Source: DASSYK01 sp036258315
GTDB lineage: Bacteria > Actinomycetota > Thermoleophilia > Solirubrobacterales > 70-9
Length of the DNA stretch: 44,737 nt
Direction of reading: 5' to 3'
Assembly (NCBI GenBank): GCA_036258315.1
Contig: DATADX010000032.1
Coordinates: 1-44,737, forward strand
The notes under the pieces were generated by a model that saw only the letters and a list, made by a program, of their open reading frames with translations, did no database searches and was not told the origin of the DNA. Below, piece after piece: positions 15,134-20,705 of this stretch. How positions within the stretch are numbered: the stretch's first letter is position 1; every line of letters begins with the position of its first letter. The position numbers and the translations under genes are program-made.

Positions 15134-15480
15134 TCGCGGAGCGCCTCGGCGACTGCGAGCTCACCCAGCCCCTCTTCATCGCCGACCGCGTCGTCTCCAG
15201 CTCTCAACCGTCGCTGCTCGCCGCGGCCAGTGACTTCTACGAGGACAACTCCACCTCTCCGTCCTTCGCCCAGTGCTGGGGTGACGGGGACCTCTACGGA
15301 GCCGCCGGTTTCCGCCCGACCGCGGGAATCCCCGACACTCATCCCGGGTCCGCCGATTACCTGCGCGGCACGAGCGTCAACGTCTACGCGGCGCCGGGCG
15401 TCGATGCCGCGCAGGCGGATCTGTGGTCACGACGCTTGGACGCCCCGCTCCGTGCCCGGCCGGAGCGCTTCAAGGGCTGA
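15097..15480 (+). pseudogene. 5'-truncated coding remnant behind the amine oxidase
   Basis: In the frame ending at TGA 15478-15480 there are about 127 codons with near-total G/C third positions, reading LGLPHERRELIAERLGDCEL, then SFAQCWGDGDLYGAAGFRP and ending RLDAPLRARPERFKG. No ATG, GTG or TTG occurs in this frame between the previous stop (about 14590) and the coding-like part, and the first 37 bp overlap the amine oxidase 3' end in another frame. It looks like the C-terminal part of a protein that lost its start. I do not recognise the family. An unusual CTG start or a frameshift fusion to the oxidase are alternatives. Confidence 0.55.
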
Positions 15481-15520
15481 CCAATGCCCCCGGGCGTCGC
15501 GCCCGGCAGACTCTGCTGCC

Positions 15521-16357
15521 GTGCGCCTGATCGATGTCGAGCACCTGGGCAACGAGCGCGTGATCGGCTGCTGGGAAGTCGGGGGCGTACTGATCGATCC
15601 CGGCCCGACGAGCTCGCTCTCGACCCTGTTGGACGCCGTCGGCGACGAGCCCCGCGCCGTACTCCTCACCCACGTTCACCTCGACCACGCCGGCGGGGCC
15701 GGCGCGCTGGTGGCGCGGTGGCCGCGGTTGCCCGTCTACGTGCACGAGCGGGGGGCTCCGCACCTGGCGGATCCCTCGAAGCTGGTCGCCAGCGCCTCCC
15801 GCCTCTACGGCGACGAGATGGAGCGTCTCTGGGGTGCGGTCGCGCCCGTTCCCAAGGCGAACCTGTACGCGCTCGCAGGCGGGGAGGAGGTGCTCGGGTT
15901 TCGTGTCGCCTACACCCCGGGGCACGCCTCGCACCACGTCAGCTACCTGCACTCCGACAGCGGCCGCGCCTTCGTCGGCGACACCGCGGCAGTCAGGATC
16001 CCTCCTGCGGCATTCGCGATGCCGCCGACGCCGCCCCCCGACATCGACCTCGAGCTCTGGGAGCGCTCCCTCGACGCGATCGCCGACTGGTCTCCGTCGA
16101 GCCTCGGGATCACCCACTTCGGGGCGCTCGACGATCCGGCGGCCCATCTCGAGACGGTCAGGCGCCGGCTCCGCGAGCAGGGGCGGCGGGCGCGCGAGAT
16201 GGACGCCGCCGAGTTCGAGCGGGCGGTCAGGGACGAGATCGCGAGCGAGTCCGGCGAGCGGGCGGCGGGGGCGATGCTCCAGGCCGTCCCACCCGAGCAG
16301 CAGTGGGCGGGCCTCGACCGGTACTGGCGAGGGCGACGCGCCCAGGTTCCGCTCTAG
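15521..16357 (+). CDS. MBL-fold metallo-hydrolase
   Basis: 278 residues from GTG 15521, with CAGACT 8 nt upstream as a weak leaderless -10. Seen: LTHVHLDHAGGAGALV, the H-x-H-x-D-H zinc motif (about residue 50), YTPGHASHHVSYLHSDSG with the third metal-site His, FVGDTAAVRIPP with the bridging Asp, and ITHFGALDDPAAHLE with the last His. The C-terminal helical tail of about 70 residues resembles MBL hydrolases of the beta-lactamase/glyoxalase II superfamily. Substrate unknown. It precedes the HAD gene by 9 bp, but that gene has its own -10. Confidence 0.92.
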   Translation: MRLIDVEHLGNERVIGCWEVGGVLIDPGPTSSLSTLLDAVGDEPRAVLLTHVHLDHAGGAGALVARWPRLPVYVHERGAPHLADPSKLVASASRLYGDEMERLWGAVAPVPKANLYALAGGEEVLGFRVAYTPGHASHHVSYLHSDSGRAFVGDTAAVRIPPAAFAMPPTPPPDIDLELWERSLDAIADWSPSSLGITHFGALDDPAAHLETVRRRLREQGRRAREMDAAEFERAVRDEIASESGERAAGAMLQAVPPEQQWAGLDRYWRGRRAQVPL

Positions 16358-16360
16358 GCT
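16355..16360 (+). promoter_or_regulatory. -10 element (TAGGCT) for the HAD gene
   Basis: Overlaps the stop codon of the MBL gene; followed by 6 nt and GTG 16367. Confidence 0.5.
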
Positions 16361-16366
16361 CTGGCC

Positions 16367-17146
16367 GTGACCGAGCGCCGGATCGACGCCTGGTTGATGG
16401 ACATGGACGGCGTCCTGGTTCACGAGGACCGGGTGATTCCCGGCGCGGAGCGGTTTCTGGCGAGGCTGGTCGAGGTCGAGAAGCCGTTTCTCGTCCTCAC
16501 GAACAACTCGATCTACACCCGCCGCGACCTTTCGGCCAGGCTTCGCGCCAGCGGTCTGACCGTTCCGGAGGAGCGAATCTGGACCTCCGCCCTCGCGACG
16601 GCCGACTTCCTCGAGGCCCAGCGTCCCGGCGGCTCCGCCTACGTGATCGGCGAGGCTGGGATGACGACGGCGCTCTACTCGGCGGGCTACACGCTCAGCG
16701 ATCGCAACCCCGACTATGTCGTCCTCGGCGAGACCCGCACATACAGCTTCGAGCGCATCACCCGGGCGATCAGGCTGGTCGGCGGCGGCGCCCGGTTCAT
16801 ATGCACCAACCCCGACCCGACCGGGCCGACCCCCGACGGTCCGGTGCCGGCGAGCGGGTCCGTGGCGGCGCTGATCAGCCGCGCGACCGGGGTCGACCCT
16901 TACTTCGTCGGGAAGCCGAACCCGCTGATGATGCGCTCGGCGCTGAACGCGATCGACGCCCATTCCGAGGCCACCGCGATGGTCGGCGACCGGATGGACA
17001 CCGACATCGTCGCCGGGCTCGAGGCAGGGCTCGAGTCGATCCTCGTCCTCACCGGCGTCACCACTCAGGGCGAGATCGACCGCTACCCGTATCTGCCCTC
17101 CCGTGTCATCGAGTCGGTCGCCGACCTGATCGAAGAGCTCGGCTAG
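16367..17146 (+). CDS. HAD-IIA family phosphatase (NagD-like)
   Basis: 259 residues; hydrolyses small phosphomonoesters such as nucleotides or sugar phosphates. Seen: AWLMDMDGVLVHEDRVIPGA (motif I D-x-D-G-V), LVLTNNSIYTRRDLSARL (motif II T-N-N), a class IIA cap between residues 75 and 180 (YVIGEAGMTTALYSAGY, ARFICTNPDPTGPTPDG), VGKPNPLMMRSAL with motif III Lys, and AMVGDRMDTDIVAGLEAGLE (motif IV G-D-R-x-x-T-D). GTG start by leaderless promoter. The cap type and T-N-N spacing match NagD and p-nitrophenyl phosphatases; the natural substrate is not deducible. Confidence 0.93.
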   Translation: MTERRIDAWLMDMDGVLVHEDRVIPGAERFLARLVEVEKPFLVLTNNSIYTRRDLSARLRASGLTVPEERIWTSALATADFLEAQRPGGSAYVIGEAGMTTALYSAGYTLSDRNPDYVVLGETRTYSFERITRAIRLVGGGARFICTNPDPTGPTPDGPVPASGSVAALISRATGVDPYFVGKPNPLMMRSALNAIDAHSEATAMVGDRMDTDIVAGLEAGLESILVLTGVTTQGEIDRYPYLPSRVIESVADLIEELG

Positions 17147-17208
17147 CCCGCGCTCGGCGGTACGGCAGACTGTCCTCATCTGAGAGCATCGAGCGAAAGG
17201 GGTCGGCG

Positions 17209-17640
17209 ATGCCGGTCAGGGAAGCGAACGCACAATGGAAGGGCTCACTGACGAATGGGAACGGAACGATGGCGCTCGGCAGCGGCGCCTTCGAGGGCCA
17301 GTACTCGTACGGGTCCCGGTTCGAGGGGGGTGTCGGGACCAATCCCGAGGAGCTGATCGGCGCCGCTCACGCCGGTTGCCTCTCGATGGCGCTCGCGGGC
17401 GCCCTCGGTGGCGCGGGCCACGACCCCGAGGAGATCACGTCGAACGCCCGGGTCCACCTCTGCAAGGACGGCGACGCGTTCACGATCAAGACGATCGAGC
17501 TGCAGACGACCGCGATCGTCTCCGGGGTCTCCGAGGACGAGTTCCGTCAGATCGCCGAGGACGCGAAGGCGAACTGTCCCGTCTCGAGGGCGCTCACCGG
17601 CGTCGACATCGAGCTCAAAGCGGAGCTGGCAGCCGCGTAG
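17209..17640 (+). CDS. OsmC family peroxiredoxin-like protein
   Basis: 143 residues, normal OsmC length. Reduces organic hydroperoxides using two cysteines. Seen: ANAQWKGSLTNGNGTM, TNPEELIGAAHAGCLSMALA with the first catalytic Cys, and AKANCPVSRALTGVDI with the second in the C-P-V-S motif. The ATG follows GCGAAAGGGGT. A long open frame continues upstream from this gene through 15484 but is only the shadow of the MBL and HAD genes; codon pattern and homology begin at 17209. It is convergent with the sigma gene at 17680. Confidence 0.93.
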   Translation: MPVREANAQWKGSLTNGNGTMALGSGAFEGQYSYGSRFEGGVGTNPEELIGAAHAGCLSMALAGALGGAGHDPEEITSNARVHLCKDGDAFTIKTIELQTTAIVSGVSEDEFRQIAEDAKANCPVSRALTGVDIELKAELAAA

Positions 17641-17655
17641 CGGACGCGGGCGGGG

Positions 17656-17670
17656 AGCGCTTGCGGCGCT
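17656..17670. terminator. Weak hairpin between convergent osmC-like and sigma genes
   Basis: AGCGC-TTGCG-GCGCT, then TTGTTA on the + strand. Short arms; weak candidate. Confidence 0.3.
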
Positions 17671-17679
17671 TGTTAGCCC

Positions 17680-18609
17680 CTAGTTCCAGGCGGCGAGGGA
17701 GCGCTCCTCGGCGAGCTGCCGCAGGCCCTGCTCCTCGAGCTCGGTGACGAGCTTCCGCGTCAGACCGAGCCGCTCGGCGGTCTCGCTGACCGAGAGCGTC
17801 TCGCGACCGCCGGTGCCGAAGCGGAGGCGGATCACGTCGCGATGCTTCTCGGGCAGGGTGGCCACGGCGGCCTCGACGGCCTGCTCGCGCTCGTTCTCGA
17901 CGACCTGCTCCTCGACGCCGGGCGTCTCCTCGACGTGCAGCTCTCCGAGGGTGGTATCGCCCTCGCCGACCGGCATGTCGAGACTCGTCGTGACCTTGGT
18001 CAGATCGCGCACGGCTAGCACCTCGTCGAGGGTGACCTTCGCGTGATCGGCGACCTCCTCATCGGTGGGGTCGCGGTTGAGCTTGGTCGCAAGCTCGTTG
18101 CTGATCCGGTTGATCTTGCGCTCGCGCTGGGCGACGTGCGCCGGGATCCGCACCTGGCGGCCGGTGTTGTCGAGGCCGCGCTGAATCGCCTGGCGGATCC
18201 AGAGGACCGCGTAGGTCGAGAACTTGAACCCCTTGCGGTAGTCGAACTTCTCGGCGGCGCGGATCAGGCCGAGCATCGCTTCCTGGACGAGGTCCGGGAA
18301 GGGGACGCCCTGGCCCTGGTAGGCGCGGGCGAACTTCAGCACCAGGCGCAGGTTGGAGTTGATCAGCTTCTCCTTCGCCTCGAGGTCGCCCGCCTCGATG
18401 CGCTTGGCCAGCTCGACCTCTTGCTCGCGCGTGAGCAGGGGAAAGCGACCTGCCTGGTTGAGGAAGATCTGGAAGCTGTCGGTCGTCAGCTCGGGCTGGT
18501 GGACCTCGCCGCGACGGTTGGAATCGCTGACGGGCGAACGCTTGGCGTGCTCGCCTCTGGCGCGACTTGTATCGGTGCGCTGCGAGGCAGCGCTTCTGTC
18601 TCTAGGCAC
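17680..18609 (-). CDS. RpoD-related (group 2, SigA/SigB-like) sigma factor
   Basis: 309 residues. Directs RNA polymerase to -10/-35 promoters. Seen: region 1.2 (TTDSFQIFLNQAGRFPLLT), region 2 (NLRLVLKFARAYQGQGVPF, LVQEAMLGLIRAAEKFDYR, FSTYAVLWIRQAIQRGL), region 3 (IPAHVAQRERKINRISNEL) and region 4 (LPEKHRDVIRLRFGTGG). The recognition part of 4.2 reads LGLTRKLVTELEEQGLRQL, whereas housekeeping sigma factors read close to VTRERIRQIEAKALRKL, so two of the residues that contact the -35 box differ. There is no long 1.1 region. GTG start with GGGAG before it; TATACT at 18646-18651 (minus) is a good -10, leaving a leader of about 30 nt. Confidence 0.92.
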   Translation of the reverse strand: MPRDRSAASQRTDTSRARGEHAKRSPVSDSNRRGEVHQPELTTDSFQIFLNQAGRFPLLTREQEVELAKRIEAGDLEAKEKLINSNLRLVLKFARAYQGQGVPFPDLVQEAMLGLIRAAEKFDYRKGFKFSTYAVLWIRQAIQRGLDNTGRQVRIPAHVAQRERKINRISNELATKLNRDPTDEEVADHAKVTLDEVLAVRDLTKVTTSLDMPVGEGDTTLGELHVEETPGVEEQVVENEREQAVEAAVATLPEKHRDVIRLRFGTGGRETLSVSETAERLGLTRKLVTELEEQGLRQLAEERSLAAWN

Positions 18610-18645
18610 GAAACTCCCGCGGTAGTGGTGGAGGATGCTTCAGAA

Positions 18646-18651
18646 AGTATA
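18646..18651 (-). promoter_or_regulatory. -10 element (TATACT) for the RpoD-like sigma gene
   Basis: CTACTATACTTT on the minus strand, the most A+T-rich patch in this region, 36 nt before GTG 18609. Unlike most genes here this one has a leader and a ribosome site. No clear -35. The rest of 18652-18812 holds two hairpins and no gene. Confidence 0.5.
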
Positions 18652-18673
18652 GTAGCGTACTAATCATTCGTGA

Positions 18674-18698
18674 GCGTTCCCTAAACAAGGGAGCGCAA
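18674..18698. other. Hairpin GCGTTCCCT/AGGGAGCGC upstream of the sigma promoter
   Basis: Nine-base arms with one G-U-tolerant mismatch around AAACA. It shares the sequence CAAGGGAGC with the hairpin at 18779. Could be a terminator in either direction or a protein-binding site. Confidence 0.3.
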
Positions 18699-18778
18699 GC
18701 ACGAGCGACACGGAGGACAACCCCGGCGACCGAGCCAAGGCGGCCGAACAAGGTACAGGTCAGGCGGCCGATTTTCAA

Positions 18779-18794
18779 GGGAGCTTCCGCTCCC
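18779..18794 (-). terminator. Candidate terminator of the ECF/anti-sigma operon
   Basis: GGGAGC-GGAA-GCTCCC (minus strand), a perfect six-base stem 19 nt after the anti-sigma stop, followed by TTGAAAAT. T-tract is poor, as is common in high-GC actinobacteria. Confidence 0.5.
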
Positions 18795-18812
18795 CGAGCA
18801 AGGCCCGTCTCG

Positions 18813-19490
18813 CTACTTCCCACCCAGCTGCGCCTCGATCACCTCTCCCGGGCGCTGCCCGAGCAGCCGAATCGAGTCGACCTCGCCGAGGGCGACGGGG
18901 ATCGCCCCGCCCCAGCTCCCGTTCGCGGGATCGAGCCGGAACGAGGCGAGGGGGATCGTGTCCCTCGTCTCGGTCACGAGCTGGGCGGCCGTCACCCTCC
19001 GCCTGAAGGGCCGATCGACGGTGACCAGGACCCAGGACGGGTCGCCTTCGTATCCGAACGCGACACCGGCCCGCTGTCCGGCCGGATCGACGAGTGGCTG
19101 CGCTCCGAAGTAGCGTCCGTCGGCTCGCTCGAGCGTGTCCCGGTAGCGATCGGCGACCTCGCGATCGTCGCTGTACATGGAGACGAGGACGGCCGCTGTG
19201 ACGGCCGCGGCCGCGAGCGCCGGGGCGACTCGAAGAGCGATCCGGCGCAGCTGCCGCTCCGGCTTCTGCTCCGGCCGCAGCCGCGCGATCACGCGCGATT
19301 CGAAGCCGACCGGCGGGTCCATCGGAGCGGGCAGGACGAGCAGCTCGTCCGCCACCTCAGAGAGCTGCTCGACGAGGCGGCGGCAGTCAGGGCACTCGGA
19401 GAGATGGCGCAGCGCCTGCGCGCGCTCCTCGCCGTCGGCGACGTCGAGCGCGATCTCCGGCGCCAACTCGCGCAGCCGGTCACACGTCAT
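18813..19490 (-). CDS. RskA-like membrane anti-sigma factor with N-terminal zinc (ZAS) domain
   Basis: 225 residues. N-terminal ZAS domain binds the ECF sigma: MTCDRLRELAPEIALDVADG then HLSECPDCRRLVEQL, the H-x-x-x-C-x-x-C zinc motif at about residue 29-36. One membrane segment near residue 88-106 (VAPALAAAAVTAAVLVSMY). The outer part, including PSWVLVTVDRPFRRR and PANGSWGGAIPVALGE, resembles the RskA C-terminal domain that is cleaved by regulated proteolysis. Its start overlaps the ECF sigma gene by 11 bp, so the pair is translationally coupled. Topology predicts a cytoplasmic ZAS and an extracellular sensor. Confidence 0.9.
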   Translation of the reverse strand: MTCDRLRELAPEIALDVADGEERAQALRHLSECPDCRRLVEQLSEVADELLVLPAPMDPPVGFESRVIARLRPEQKPERQLRRIALRVAPALAAAAVTAAVLVSMYSDDREVADRYRDTLERADGRYFGAQPLVDPAGQRAGVAFGYEGDPSWVLVTVDRPFRRRVTAAQLVTETRDTIPLASFRLDPANGSWGGAIPVALGEVDSIRLLGQRPGEVIEAQLGGK

Positions 19491-20043
19491 GCGATCCCTC
19501 CAGCGAGTCGTGCAGTTTCAGCATCGCCGCGCGGATCCGGCTCTTCACGGTCCCGAGCGGGACGCGATCGAGCTCGCTGATCTCGCGGGCCGTGCGTCCG
19601 AGGTAGGCGGCCTGGAACAGCGCGCGGCGTTGCTCCGGAGGAAGCTCGGCCACCGCCCGCCGCAGCCAGGCTCGCTCGTCGGGCGCGACCGCCTGGTCTC
19701 CAGGGCCGGCGCCGGCGTCGACCCGCTCCAGCCGGCGCTCGACGACCTCGGGCTCCATCGGCTCGACCCGTTTCAGCCGGGCGACGTCGATCGCGAGATT
19801 GCGCGCGATCGCCAGCAGCCAGGTGAGGACGCGCCCCCGCCGCGAGTCATAGCTCGCCGCGTGGCGCCAGGCCCGCACGAAGGTCTCCTGAGCCACCTCC
19901 TCGGTCCTCGCCCTGTCTCCGAGGATCGCGAACACGAGCCCGTAGACGCGGGACTGGAACCGCCGCACGAACGCGGCCGCGGCCTCCGGCTCGCCCGCCG
20001 CGAGCCCGGCCAGCAGCGCCTCATCTGAGAGCGAGGACCACAT
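19480..20043 (-). CDS. ECF sigma factor, SigK-like, paired with RskA-like anti-sigma
   Basis: 187 residues. Region 2: FVRRFQSRVYGLVFAILGD, RTEEVAQETFVRAWRHAASY, VLTWLLAIARNLAIDVARL. Region 4: LPPEQRRALFQAAYLGRTAR, EISELDRVPLGTVKSRIR. The RskA-type partner and a -35 of the NRATCC type suggest the SigK/ECF19 group. A promoter TGATCC-N17-CGTAAC sits 5 nt before its ATG, and a matching CAATCC-N17-CGTAAC serves the divergent lipoprotein gene, so I infer that it activates both. Confidence 0.92.
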   Translation of the reverse strand: MWSSLSDEALLAGLAAGEPEAAAAFVRRFQSRVYGLVFAILGDRARTEEVAQETFVRAWRHAASYDSRRGRVLTWLLAIARNLAIDVARLKRVEPMEPEVVERRLERVDAGAGPGDQAVAPDERAWLRRAVAELPPEQRRALFQAAYLGRTAREISELDRVPLGTVKSRIRAAMLKLHDSLEGSHDV

Positions 20044-20048
20044 GCCTG

Positions 20049-20077
20049 GTTACGAGGATCGGCGGGGTCCGGGATCA
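20049..20077 (-). promoter_or_regulatory. ECF promoter TGATCC-N17-CGTAAC for the ECF sigma gene
   Basis: -35 at 20072-20077 and -10 at 20049-20054 on the minus strand, 17 bp apart, 5 nt before ATG 20043. Same elements and spacing as the divergent copy. Confidence 0.6.
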
Positions 20078-20099
20078 GCGCCGCGATCGCCGCCTCCGG

Positions 20100-20128
20100 C
20101 AATCCTCTCCACGGGTCTTCCCCGTAAC
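20100..20128 (+). promoter_or_regulatory. ECF promoter CAATCC-N17-CGTAAC for the lipoprotein gene
   Basis: -35 at 20100-20105, -10 at 20123-20128, 17 bp apart, 6 nt before ATG 20135. The -35 N-ATCC resembles the CCATCC I recall for mycobacterial SigK promoters. Confidence 0.6.
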
Positions 20129-20134
20129 ACGGGC

Positions 20135-20695
20135 ATGACCACTCTCACAGCGCTCACATTCAAAGTGATCGCCTTCCTCGTCGTGGCCGCGCTCGGGCTC
20201 GGCGCCTGCGGGGGAGATGACGACGACAGCGCGAACGACGGTAGCCAGGACGCGGGCGCGACCGCGGCGGCGGGCGCGGGCTCGGGCGCTCCGGTCTCCC
20301 TGGGCGAGATCGACGGCACCGAGGTGCTCGTCGACGCTCAGGGAAGCGCCCTCTACACATCCCAGCAGGAGGCCGGCGGAGAGGTCCTCTGCGTCGGCGG
20401 CTGCGTCGCCATCTGGGAGCCGGTTCCGGCCGCGGACACGAGCTCGATCCCGTCCGACCTCGCCGCCGAGATCGGCACCGTGAAGCGCCCGGATGGGGGC
20501 AGCCAGCTCACCTACGACGGCGCCCCTCTCTACCGCTTCACCGAGGAGCGCCCGGGCCAGCTGACGGGCGACGGCGTCGTCGACAGCTTCGGGGGCACGG
20601 AGTTCACGTGGCAGGCCGCGAGCACCGACGAGGCCTCGGGCTCCGACGAGTCAACCGAGAGCGAACCCTCCTCGGGCGGCGGCTACGGCTATTGA
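20135..20695 (+). CDS. Lipoprotein with COG4315-type secreted repeats
   Basis: 186 residues. Signal peptide with lipobox: TFKVIAFLVVAALGLGAC, lipidated Cys at about residue 26, then an acidic Asp/Ser/Ala linker. Two copies of the 'secreted repeat of unknown function': GTEVLVDAQGSALYTSQQEA...CVGGCVAIWEPVPA and GSQLTYDGAPLYRFTEERPG. Tail is Ser/Glu/Gly-rich, ending GGGYGY. Repeats of this type are common in actinobacterial lipoproteins; the biochemical role is unknown. It is divergent from the ECF sigma gene and shares its promoter type, so it is the likely main target. The frame opens at 20042, but the signal peptide and promoter set the start at 20135. Confidence 0.9.
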   Translation: MTTLTALTFKVIAFLVVAALGLGACGGDDDDSANDGSQDAGATAAAGAGSGAPVSLGEIDGTEVLVDAQGSALYTSQQEAGGEVLCVGGCVAIWEPVPAADTSSIPSDLAAEIGTVKRPDGGSQLTYDGAPLYRFTEERPGQLTGDGVVDSFGGTEFTWQAASTDEASGSDESTESEPSSGGGYGY

Positions 20696-20705
20696 GTCGT
20701 GAGGC

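Noticed and set aside
15484..17208. 718-codon open frame on the + strand ending in the OsmC gene
   Set aside because: It is an Arg/Gly/Ala-rich shadow of the MBL and HAD genes. Only the part from 17209 has OsmC similarity.
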